This document shows positions 29,037 through 36,589 of a stretch of 64,000 bases of DNA, piece after piece (position 1 is the first letter of the stretch; the number at the start of each line of letters is the position of its first letter). The notes below the pieces were generated by a model. That model was given only the letters and a program-made list of their open reading frames with translations. It did not search any database and had not been told where the DNA came from. The stretch covers positions 2,728,001 through 2,792,000 of the forward strand of contig NZ_CP065044.1 of NCBI RefSeq assembly GCF_015689195.1, given 5' to 3'. Origin of the DNA: Pectobacterium aroidearum. Its GTDB lineage: Bacteria > Pseudomonadota > Gammaproteobacteria > Enterobacterales > Enterobacteriaceae. The position numbers and the translations under genes are program-made.

Positions 29037-29066
29037 AAACCGTTACTGTCAGTCAGGTAACGGTTT
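29037..29066 (+). terminator. Terminator after chemoreceptor copy 2
   Basis: A 10-bp perfect stem (AAACCGTTAC / GTAACGGTTT) with a 10-nt loop, starting 35 bases after the stop codon. Confidence 0.7.
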
Positions 29067-29121
29067 GTCACCGCCCTATTTTCTGATAGCTTAATCTAAG
29101 GATTTTTCGGAGAAACTATCA

Positions 29122-30246
<1,125 letters not shown>

Positions 30247-30272
30247 TTGCGGCAGTGCTGACTGCCGCACAC

Positions 30273-30563
30273 TTACCCCGCCGGACAGCTTCCATTCATC
30301 AGCGACTGTTCGCTACAGCGCTTACCATTGGCTAACTGGCAGGCCCCTACGCTCGCACCGTCAAGCTGCCGTGAGATCCCCATTGTGCCGCCAATCAGCG
30401 TACAGTTGACGTCAACCGGAGAGCTGCTTTTCAGCAACACGACGGCATTCTTATCATCATTTTGCGTGGCATCTTGCTGGGTAGCCGCAGCGTTCTCACT
30501 ATGATTACTGCATCCTGCCAGTAACAACACAGCGGCAGTACACAGCCATGGCAATAATTTCAT
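30273..30563 (-). CDS. DUF333 lipoprotein (YdbJ-like)
   Basis: A 96-residue lipoprotein with lipobox LLAGC (Cys near 18). It ends in a DUF333 domain with four spaced cysteines (VNCTLIGG, GACQLANG, KRCSEQS, GSCPAG). E. coli ydbJ, also DUF333, lies next to ldhA, which supports orthology. The function of the domain is unknown; it is sometimes mislabelled hemolysin-like. Convergent with ldhA. Confidence 0.8.
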   Translation of the reverse strand: MKLLPWLCTAAVLLLAGCSNHSENAAATQQDATQNDDKNAVVLLKSSSPVDVNCTLIGGTMGISRQLDGASVGACQLANGKRCSEQSLMNGSCPAG

Positions 30564-30793
30564 GTTTTGGCCTCAGATCGGGTGGAGAGTCGGCTCTGAC
30601 ACCACATTTGGCATCAACACCTATCGAATAGATTTTTCAGACAAGGACTATATCTATCACACCTCGGGACGACAACACAGGGTTCAATGCGGGTAATCGG
30701 GAAAAGATCAAGGAAATGGTGGGTTATATGGGAAGTGGGGCAACTATAAAGCACAAGCATTATGGTCTGCCCCCAAATGTTTTTGTTTTGATA

Positions 30794-30826
30794 ATGTCCC
30801 CTTCTTTATGAAGGGGACATATTTTT
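30794..30826. terminator. Hairpin after the ferredoxin gene
   Basis: A perfect 11-bp stem (ATGTCCCCTTC / GAAGGGGACAT) with a 5-nt loop lies 40-60 bases past the leftward ferredoxin stop. The T run is on the plus-strand side (ATTTTTCC). The 30564-30793 stretch holds nothing I recognise. Confidence 0.6.
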
Positions 30827-30860
30827 CCATTTTAAAGATACAAGCTTAAAAAATCCGCAA

Positions 30861-31199
30861 TCAGTTCCATCTCTGCCAGTCTTCAAAGAAGACTTTGTGC
30901 GCTTTTTCTTCATCTTCCAGGAGCTCTTCTACCCCTGTTCGAATAATACAGTCACTTTGAGGATATGCTGAACAGGTTAATATAAATCTAACTTTCTGCT
31001 CATCGCTTAGAAACGTACCATCCGATTGATCAACGAGACCGCTAATCAGTAGCGCAGCACATGAAGAGCATGCTCCAGCACGACATGAATAAGGTGAATC
31101 AACACCAGCCTCTTCAAGTGAATCTAAAATATAAACATCATCAGGAGCCTGAATTACAGCCCCTGTGGTTAAATCTCTAATTGTATAAGTATGTCCCAT
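30861..31199 (-). CDS. Free-standing plant-type [2Fe-2S] ferredoxin, pectocin-related
   Basis: A 112-residue plant-type ferredoxin. Cluster ligands are Cys39, 44, 47 and 76 (C-x4-C-x2-C-x28-C) in [11 protein letters not shown] and ILTCSAYP. It aligns without gaps over most of its length with the ferredoxin domain of the pectocin at 34399, but stops after an acidic, aromatic tail (EDWQRWN) instead of a killing domain. The ATG at 31199 follows an AAAGGA site at the same spacing as in the pectocin gene. It sits 32 bases after a Cys-rich peptide gene. It could be an electron carrier, a decoy for the FusA uptake receptor, or a bacteriocin that lost its toxin. No redox-partner gene is near. Confidence 0.85.
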   Translation of the reverse strand: MGHTYTIRDLTTGAVIQAPDDVYILDSLEEAGVDSPYSCRAGACSSCAALLISGLVDQSDGTFLSDEQKVRFILTCSAYPQSDCIIRTGVEELLEDEEKAHKVFFEDWQRWN

Positions 31200-31231
31200 C
31201 ACTTTTATCCTTTTATAAAAATTGAAATTTT

Positions 31232-31384
31232 TTACCGTGCACAGAAACACTTCGCGCGATTACATCCAGGCCGTCTTTTATTTGAGTCATCGGCGTGACG
31301 CTCTTTATCAACGGTCTCCTCTTTTTTATTAACGTCTTCTGACGCATGTTCATTTTTCAAACGTTCATTGTTTTCTTTTTCCAT
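31232..31384 (-). CDS. Cys-rich 50-residue peptide paired with ferredoxin (copy 1)
   Basis: Fifty residues, very hydrophilic and charged, with no signal peptide, ending [11 protein letters not shown]. Cysteines are 41, 46 and 48 (C-x4-C-x-C). The start at 31384 is set by a GAGGG site seven bases upstream. A homologous 48-residue peptide at 35235 precedes the pectocin gene in the same way, and the two share the C-terminal pattern GCNRxKCxCAR while their N-terminal parts have drifted. This conservation and placement argue that it is a real gene. Metal or Fe-S binding is possible; the function is unknown. Confidence 0.7.
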   Translation of the reverse strand: MEKENNERLKNEHASEDVNKKEETVDKERHADDSNKRRPGCNRAKCFCAR

Positions 31385-31935
31385 TTTTCCCTCTTTATTA
31401 AATTGATTAGTGAGCATGGTGGAAATTTCCGCTCAGCCAATGACAGCTGTCACAGCGCGAGAGATATATTACGTCTAATGCCTATTTTTTTATTTTAAAG
31501 CACTTTACTAATCAGACGGTTGCAGGGCAGCATCGGATGCTCGGTTTGCGTTACCGAGCGAGTGAGCGGGTACATAAATGTACAACAGTATTCGATAGCA
31601 ACATTACGATGAGGGATAAGGGAAATGCTCAGAACGCAAACGTGATTAATCTATACTTATTACATAATCGCCTCATATTAAAATCAAAAATATAATTTCA
31701 CATGAAATAATTTTCATTATCACCAATATTTTTAAAACACTCTAGCCACTAGCAAAACACCTAAATATTCTTATTTTATTTTTTGATATACTTTCATCTT
31801 ATTCATACAAAGAGAATGGCACTCTCCCTTGCCAAAGAAAATAAAATAACCTAGTATCACTTTACTGCCCTGTGAAAAATATTAATAGGGCAACACAGCA
31901 ATTGAATTATCCATTAAATTAAATGAGGTGAAATA
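31385..31935. other. Divergent promoter region, ferredoxin module and cystatin gene
   Basis: A 551-base AT-rich gap with no supported gene. It holds the palindrome at 31441 and, before 31936, a GAGGTG ribosome site for the cystatin gene. Confidence 0.5.
31441..31452. promoter_or_regulatory. Perfect palindrome upstream of the ferredoxin module
   Basis: TGACAGCTGTCA is a perfect 12-bp palindrome 57 bases upstream of the Cys-rich peptide start, a plausible operator position. The cognate regulator is not known to me. Confidence 0.35.
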
Positions 31936-32208
31936 ATGTCAGATCAACTTTCTGGTGGATGGACTGCTTTCCGTGATTTGAATGATGCTGATAAATCACT
32001 TTTTAAATCTACCGTACATTTGCTGGGTGTGGCTTACACACCGCTATTTGTTGCAACACAGGTGGTATCCGGCACGAACTACTCGTTCCTGACGAAAGGC
32101 ACGGTAACGACCCCAGAAGCCCCGCTAAAAATTGTCAAAATTCATATTTATAAGCCACTGAGCGGCGATGCGCACATTACTAAAATTGAAGAAGTCTTAC
32201 CGCAATAA
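31936..32208 (+). CDS. Stefin-type cystatin (cysteine protease inhibitor)
   Basis: A 90-residue protein with no signal peptide, matching the animal/plant stefin fold. A Gly pair near the N-terminus (SGGW) is followed by the papain-binding hairpin QVVSGTNYSFL (Q-x-V-x-G motif, about 42-46), then a beta strand KIVKIHIYKPLSG and closing ITKIEEV. In cystatins these segments plug the active site of papain-like proteases. Bacterial cystatins are uncommon. Plants deploy apoplastic papain-like proteases in defence, so a host-directed or self-protective role is possible but unproven. The start has a GAGGTG site nine bases upstream. Confidence 0.7.
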   Translation: MSDQLSGGWTAFRDLNDADKSLFKSTVHLLGVAYTPLFVATQVVSGTNYSFLTKGTVTTPEAPLKIVKIHIYKPLSGDAHITKIEEVLPQ

Positions 32209-32230
32209 ATAGTTCATAGAAAAAATGACA

Positions 32231-32263
32231 CTACGGCTAGGTTGCTTATCTCACTAGCCGTAG
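32231..32263 (+). terminator. Terminator after the cystatin gene
   Basis: A perfect 10-bp stem (CTACGGCTAG / CTAGCCGTAG) with a 13-nt loop, 22 bases after the stop. It also lies just past the end of the convergent Gly/Ser-rich gene and may serve both. Confidence 0.75.
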
Positions 32264-32278
32264 CGTTGTTTATATCTT

Positions 32279-32446
32279 CTACTTCCCTGCTTTGCCAGAA
32301 CCACCTCCTGCCTTGCCTGAATTTCCGCCTGAAGATGAAGGAGCATTACCTCTATTTCCGCCCGATGGATTTCCGGTTGTGCTAGGCCAGTTTCCTCCCT
32401 GTTGAGGGTGACTGGACGATGATCCCCTTGATGTGCCTTTACTCAT
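32279..32446 (-). CDS. Gly/Ser/Asn-rich 55-residue protein
   Basis: A 55-residue low-complexity protein (MSKGTSRGSSSSHPQQGGNW, then GNPSGGNRGN and GGGSGKAGK) with a GAGGAAG site upstream of its ATG. The composition resembles the disordered glycine-rich N-terminal translocation region of nuclease colicins, but there is no following domain or Ton/Tol box I can defend. It may be a leftover of a colicin-like gene or an independent small protein. Confidence in expression is moderate. Confidence 0.45.
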   Translation of the reverse strand: MSKGTSRGSSSSHPQQGGNWPSTTGNPSGGNRGNAPSSSGGNSGKAGGGSGKAGK

Positions 32447-32531
32447 GATATCTTCCTCTCTTGGTTAAAGACTCCTCTATCAGGATAGTCATAAGCGGCA
32501 CCGTTGCCAAAAATGGCTTCAGTTCGCGATA

Positions 32532-32565
32532 ACATACAAACAGAATCGGTATTCTGTTTGTATGT
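32532..32565. repeat. 15-bp perfect inverted repeat
   Basis: ACATACAAACAGAAT and its exact complement flank a 4-nt loop (CGGT). It lies between the Gly/Ser-rich gene and attL and has no T run. It could be an operator, a recombination relic or an RNA hairpin. Confidence 0.45.
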
Positions 32566-32608
32566 CATCACTTTGAAAAAGTCAGTAAAAGTAGCGATCC
32601 CCCCTCGT

Positions 32609-32681
32609 CCATAGAGCCATTGTGGAACGCTGGTGTAAAACGATCTGGTATTCGTCGCCGTAATCCGTACCATACACGCCA
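32609..32681. repeat. Left 73-bp prophage repeat (attL candidate)
   Basis: Seventy-three bases beginning CCATAGAGCC and ending CACGCCA recur at 42931-43003 with a single mismatch (C at 32659, T at 42981). An integrase remnant adjoins the right copy, so these are best read as prophage attachment repeats. Confidence 0.75.
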
Positions 32682-33012
32682 GATAGCTGACCAGCTCACG
32701 CTTTATCGCTGGTTTTAAAGCCTTTTTCAATAACGTCTTTCAGTGCGCGGCACTCGAGATTCAGATCCGCAAACATCTGTTTCAGCCGGCGGTTTTCATC
32801 CTCGAGGCTTTTCATCTTTTTGATATCAGAGGCTTCCATACCGCCAAACTTCGCTTTCCAGTTGTAGTACGAAGCCTCAGAGATCCCGGCTTCGCGGCAG
32901 ACATCTTTAACGGTGCGTCCGGCTTCGACGGACTTCAGAACAGCGATAATCTGATGTTCGGTGAATCGGGCTTTGTGCATGGCGATCTACTCCAGGGACA
33001 TAATCAGTATGC
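32682..33012 (-). pseudogene. IS3-family (IS407-like) transposase remnant
   Basis: OrfA (32696-32980, 94 residues) is complete: MHKARFTEHQIIAVLKSVEAG, helix-turn-helix with EAGISEASYYNWKAKFGG, then a leucine-zipper-like coil to LKDVIEKG. OrfB in the shifted frame survives only to KRELVSYLA and is cut exactly where the attL repeat begins. The other end lies inside the terminase remnant, where the terminase frame runs into IS sequence near 33012-33045. The element is not mobile on its own. Confidence 0.75.
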
Positions 33013-33044
33013 CGGAAGATCTCTAAAAATGAATGGTCCGGTTT

Positions 33045-33738
33045 ACCGGGATGCTTACGTAACTTGCTCAGTCTGTTCTCAATTGACTCAATCTGGGCAA
33101 TGTTGCGATCAAGCCCTTGCTCAGCCTTGATGAACTTATCGTAAAGCTCAATGCGCGCTTCGATTGATTCCGCATTCTGCAAATCCTCCATGATTTTGTT
33201 CAGCGTTTTCGTCACTGACAGCGCACGGGCGCGGGTGAAAATCAGCTCATCACGCAACTCAGTTTCTTGCACCGCCTCAAAAAGCTCATCAGCGTCCAGA
33301 TATTTTGCATAGGCAGAATGCTTGCGCGGGATTTGATTGCCAGGCTGGAACGCATTAGCTGGAACACCATAATTCCCGCCCAGCTTGTTCCCTTCCACTA
33401 GCATCCCGTTGCGGTTCCGTTTCAGGCTGCTGATCGCTGATGTCGCTGTCGTCTGCGTTTGCTGATTCCTCGCTATCGTTATCGCCAGAATCATCGCGCT
33501 TTTTCTCGCTTTTGCAATTCGTGCCTTTCTCTTTGCGAATCTGCGAATCACTTTTTTGCGAACTGCGAATTTGCGAATTCTGCTCAATAAAATCCGTCGC
33601 AGCCTTTATCGTAATATGACGCTTCGCAGAGCTATACGGAACTTCATTCTGAGCACACCACTCTACTGGGGAGATTCCCGTTGCTGAGTATGCCGTTGCA
33701 TAATCGGCCAGCAGCTTTTTCCAATCGTACTTTGCCAT
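33045..33738 (-). pseudogene. Phage terminase small subunit, frameshifted and truncated
   Basis: The N-terminal part (33355-33738) starts MAKYDWKKLLADYATAYSATG and has a helix-turn-helix-like WCAQNEVPYSSAKRHI. The reading frame then shifts within an Asp/Ser-rich stretch to the one encoding GNKLGGNYGVPANAFQPGN and the helical AYAKYLDADELFEA...RDELIFTRARALSVTK segment. The 3' end is lost to the IS3-type fragment. In intact phages this protein recognises the packaging site. No large subunit follows. Confidence 0.75.
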
Positions 33739-33915
33739 AGCGTCCTACTGAGTAAGCATTATCGAGCCACCTCTGGGAAGTGACTCTGGAATGCCTTACT
33801 CACCGCACTCCGGTTGTGGCTTAACACATAGTACAGTTAGCCTTTGGCCTGAATCTTTTTCTCAATGTGTTGATCGGTGACTTGTGTCATGTACTTGCCT
33901 TTTGTTGGGACGATG

Positions 33916-33945
33916 AAAGCACCGACGGATGCTGACCGGTGCTTT
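33916..33945. terminator. Hairpin between terminase remnant and immunity gene
   Basis: A 9-bp perfect stem (AAAGCACCG / CGGTGCTTT) with a 12-nt loop. It lies 94 bases before the immunity gene. The rest of 33741-34038 holds the immunity promoter and nothing else recognised. Confidence 0.5.
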
Positions 33946-34038
33946 TCATACTGTACTTCATCATTACAATTAGATTGTGATAACTGTTATTATCTTAAAT
34001 AGATGATGCATAAGTATACTCAATAAGGAATGCAAACT

Positions 34039-34392
34039 ATGGGATGGAAAAAAAAAGCAATATTCAGTGTCCTGATAACAGTGGTTTCGCTATCAGTGTA
34101 TAAATATTACTCTCAGTTCATTGGACCTTCATGTGACGAGATCACTTATGAGCAAGTAGTAACTAATGTACAAGATGATCTAATCGAGCATCGCATACCA
34201 CGTTGGCTAAAACTAAGACCAACCTCTCCCGACATTGCTCCACCTGATATCATCTTTGATAAAGAAAACACATCTAGAACAGTAGATGTTTATCTATTAC
34301 CAGTAACCGTATCCTACCCAAAAAAATCTCATCAGTTGTTTGCTATGTATGAATGCAAAAGCGGTTCTGTTGAATATAGCGTCAAGAACTGA
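34039..34392 (+). CDS. Colicin M immunity (Cmi)-like protein
   Basis: A 117-residue protein, the length I recall for Cmi of colicin M. One N-terminal membrane anchor (about 7-22) leads to a periplasmic domain with GPSCDEITYEQ near 29 and a C-terminal MYECKSGSVEYS block, both matching the Cmi pattern. Cys32 and Cys106 correspond in position to the two Cmi cysteines that form a disulfide. It converges on the pectocin gene with six bases between stops, the same convergent layout as cma/cmi. The start at 34039 has correct spacing from AAGGA; the ATG at 34030 abuts it. It would protect the producer's lipid II from the adjacent bacteriocin in the periplasm. Confidence 0.85.
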   Translation: MGWKKKAIFSVLITVVSLSVYKYYSQFIGPSCDEITYEQVVTNVQDDLIEHRIPRWLKLRPTSPDIAPPDIIFDKENTSRTVDVYLLPVTVSYPKKSHQLFAMYECKSGSVEYSVKN

Positions 34393-34398
34393 GCAAGT

Positions 34399-35205
34399 TT
34401 ATAAACGCTGACCACGCCCAGAAATATCAAGTGTGCCAGGGATTTGAATTTCATAAGGAGTACCGTTGAATTTATCAAGTACTCCTGTTGACCACTCTCC
34501 TAACCTGTCACGATGGGTACTGGGATTGGCATCATAAAGATCATTATAAGCACGAATCCCACCATTATAACTCCATGCACCATCGGGTGAAATACTAAGA
34601 ACCCCTTCTGTTTTTAGCGTAATATTGCCAAGATAGGAAGCAGGGATAATGCCGTCTAGCACAGTATTACGATTGAAATCACTGCTAATATCAAATCGAC
34701 CAATAAAACCTTGATTGATAATATTCATGATCGGTGGGATTTGACTAACATCAATAGAAAGTCCTACGTCATTTATATTAATAGATTTATTAGTTCCATT
34801 ACCAAACAAATAATGTCGGAAAGCATCTACTGGGGTAAACAACCCGTCTAAAAGTTCTGGAGAATCGTTGCCACCAAGTAATCCGAATAAATACTCAGAC
34901 ATATCACGATATGAATCATAACCCAATAGCATTTCCTCCACCCCAGTTTTAATAACACAATTGCTATTAGGGTATGCCGCACAAGTCAATACAAAATATT
35001 TCTGTTGCTCTTCGTCTAAAAAAGAAGCATCACGCTGATCAACACTCCCACTAATAAGTAGAGCTACACATGATGAGCATGACCCAGCACGGCAAGAATA
35101 GGGTAAATCAAGCCCTGCTTCTTCAGCAGCATCGAGTATATAAGTATCGTCAGAACATTCAAACTCAACATTACCTGTCAAATCTTTAATTTTATAAGTA
35201 GCCAT
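34399..35205 (-). CDS. M-type pectocin: ferredoxin-colicin M bacteriocin
   Basis: A 268-residue two-domain bacteriocin. Residues 1-95 are a plant-type [2Fe-2S] ferredoxin (Cys38, 43, 46, 75); in pectocins M1/M2 this domain parasitises the FusA ferredoxin-uptake receptor of related soft-rot bacteria. After a linker (about 96-140) comes a colicin M domain with catalytic residues Asp222, Tyr224, Asp225, His231 and Arg232 ([11 protein letters not shown]), spaced exactly as in colicin M, and the C-terminal [13 protein letters not shown] block. It should cleave lipid II in the target periplasm. The ATG at 35205 follows AAAGGA at eight bases. It is preceded by the Cys-rich peptide gene and phage Rz/Rz1 on the same strand, with a convergent immunity gene. 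No own SOS box was seen. Confidence 0.93.
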   Translation of the reverse strand: MATYKIKDLTGNVEFECSDDTYILDAAEEAGLDLPYSCRAGSCSSCVALLISGSVDQRDASFLDEEQQKYFVLTCAAYPNSNCVIKTGVEEMLLGYDSYRDMSEYLFGLLGGNDSPELLDGLFTPVDAFRHYLFGNGTNKSININDVGLSIDVSQIPPIMNIINQGFIGRFDISSDFNRNTVLDGIIPASYLGNITLKTEGVLSISPDGAWSYNGGIRAYNDLYDANPSTHRDRLGEWSTGVLDKFNGTPYEIQIPGTLDISGRGQRL

Positions 35206-35234
35206 ACTCATTATCCTTTTATTTAAATAAAAAT

Positions 35235-35381
35235 TTATCGTGCGCAGTGGCATTTCTTTCTATTACATCCGTTCTTCCTTTTGGCATTATCGGTGGGAAT
35301 ACTTACCGATTCATTTTTTTCCTCCTTCGTATCGAGTTTTTTAGAGTCTTGCTCTGATTGAACGTATTTATCTTTCAACAT
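35235..35381 (-). CDS. Cys-rich 48-residue peptide paired with pectocin (copy 2)
   Basis: Forty-eight residues, charged, no signal peptide, ending [11 protein letters not shown] with cysteines 39, 44 and 46. It is the homologue of the peptide at 31232: same length class, same closing motif, same 29-32 base spacing to a ferredoxin-domain gene. The ATG has an AAGAGG site. It starts nine bases after the Rz frame ends, so it is likely co-transcribed with the lysis genes. The short frame overlaps no better candidate. Function unknown; possible roles are Fe-S handling for the ferredoxin domain, translational coupling, or a second secreted factor. Confidence 0.7.
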   Translation of the reverse strand: MLKDKYVQSEQDSKKLDTKEEKNESVSIPTDNAKRKNGCNRKKCHCAR

Positions 35382-35390
35382 TTTTTCCTC

Positions 35391-35930
35391 TTATTGTAAA
35401 AAACTCTCTATCGCGAGTTTTGGTTTAAATTTTTCTCGTATAGCATCCAATTGTCTATTAACCTGCTCAATCGCCGTCAGTAACGGGTCAATCCAGTAAA
35501 CGGCCTGCCCATACGTCAATCGGCACCCGGAGGCTGCGGTACTAACACTGGCTGCGTCAACTCCGCTGGCAGTGGCACGCATTGCGCTGGCACGTAGACG
35601 GTGCGCGTAGTCGAGCAACCCAGTAACGACATCATCAGACACACACTCACGACTAGCAGGACTACGTTTAATAATTGTCCTGTAAACAATCTGCTTTTCA
35701 TTAGAATTCGCTTTAATAATTGCGCCGTGTTGATTCGCGTTGCGCGCGATTTCATTATAACGATGGAACTGAAGCGACTGCCCGGCGATAATAGCTTGCT
35801 GGCTTGTACTGATATCTTCCGACTACTGCTTATCCCGCTGCGCAATATCCTTATCCCACCGCAATCCTTGCACATACCAACCTGCGCCGAACGCAGCAGC
35901 CACCCCACCGCATAACAGCAGCGCTTTCAT
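35391..35930 (-). pseudogene. Phage Rz inner-membrane spanin, amber-interrupted
   Basis: Starting at 35930 the frame encodes a signal-anchor (MKALLLCGGVAAAFGAGWYV) and a coiled, Gln/Asn-rich periplasmic region, as in Rz. A TAG at 35823-35825 after RDKQ stops it at residue 35. Reading through gives 179 residues up to the stop at 35391, with a C-terminal LTYGQAVYWIDPLLTAIEQV segment usual for this Rz type. It carries Rz1 in another frame. Either Rz is dead or amber suppression is needed. Confidence 0.75.
35516..35701 (-). CDS. Phage Rz1-like outer-membrane spanin lipoprotein
   Basis: A 61-residue frame nested in Rz. A signal with lipobox LLGC (Cys29) is followed by a short Pro-rich mature peptide (PAQCVPLPAELTQPVLVPQ). 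This is the hallmark of Rz1, which joins Rz across the periplasm to fuse the membranes in the last step of lysis. It is intact even though Rz is interrupted. Confidence 0.78.
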   Translation of the reverse strand: MKSRLFTGQLLNVVLLVVSVCLMMSLLGCSTTRTVYVPAQCVPLPAELTQPVLVPQPPGAD

Positions 35931-36029
35931 TTTCGTGGTTAACATGGTTTCTCTGTTAAAAAGTGAGAGGATTGATGAGGGTGAGGAATTCAGATTTCAC
36001 GTAGCATCGCCAAAACAGCCCTAAAAAGG

Positions 36030-36272
36030 CTAATTTTTAGACAAATCAATCTGTTTTAGGACAAAGTGCCGAATTCCTATCATCGCAATACATAGCAAAA
36101 TAATGCTATCGGCCTGTCTATCTGATCCACTTCCACCAATCAGCGCCCCCATGCACGAAATAGAAAGTGCCGAATACATTAGTTTGCCGACTACCCCATC
36201 TTTAACTTGATCACTGAACACGCACCACCCAGACCACAGAAGAATGGTGACGTAGGCGATGGTGAAAATCAT
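36030..36272 (-). CDS. Holin/antiholin-like membrane protein
   Basis: Eighty residues starting at 36272, with the ATG overlapping the TGA of the upstream gene. Three short hydrophobic segments (about 2-16, 26-43, 47-62) and a charged C-terminus (KQIDLSKN) fit a small phage holin or antiholin. It lies within the lysis block between the first holin-like gene and Rz. Confidence 0.6.
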   Translation of the reverse strand: MIFTIAYVTILLWSGWCVFSDQVKDGVVGKLMYSALSISCMGALIGGSGSDRQADSIILLCIAMIGIRHFVLKQIDLSKN

Positions 36273-36589
36273 TGGGCACCTCCACCAAATCGGGATCGGA
36301 TAAGCCCCCACAGGTCGGCAGCTTCAATGGCCTTGATAACAGCGGCAATCAGCGAACCGCCGAACGCCCCCAGAAGAAAGCCAATGCCGCCTGCCGACGA
36401 AGGATTGATATTGAAATAATCGCCAACAATGCCTGTCAGATAGTGGGCGCAGGCGCTACCCGTGAAAACAAAGATCGCGATCCCACGTGCCGTTCTTAAG
36501 TCGCTCTGGAATGGTACAGATATCAGTGCACCAATGAGCCCGGCTACCGCCCATTGAAATTGCTCCCACAGTCGGGACAACCATTCCAT
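36269..36589 (-). CDS. Holin-like membrane protein
   Basis: A 106-residue protein (start MEWLSRLWEQFQW at 36589) with several hydrophobic helices (about 12-24, 34-50, 66-86) and a basic tail (IRSRFGGG). It belongs to the phage holin type next to muramidase endolysins. It overlaps the tail of the endolysin frame and is coupled by ATGA to the next gene. Confidence 0.65.
   Translation of the reverse strand: MEWLSRLWEQFQWAVAGLIGALISVPFQSDLRTARGIAIFVFTGSACAHYLTGIVGDYFNINPSSAGGIGFLLGAFGGSLIAAVIKAIEAADLWGLIRSRFGGGAQ

Noticed and set aside
32443..32730. A leftward 95-codon frame sharing a 23-residue stretch with another frame at 42861-43073
   Set aside because: The shared stretch is the 73-bp prophage repeat read in one frame. 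The flanks are IS and intergenic sequence, so these are not genes.
34399..35381. A LexA (SOS) box directly before the pectocin or its peptide gene
   Set aside because: No CTGT-N8-ACAG match was seen there. The region just upstream is Rz coding sequence, so any SOS control would have to act through the prophage late promoter.
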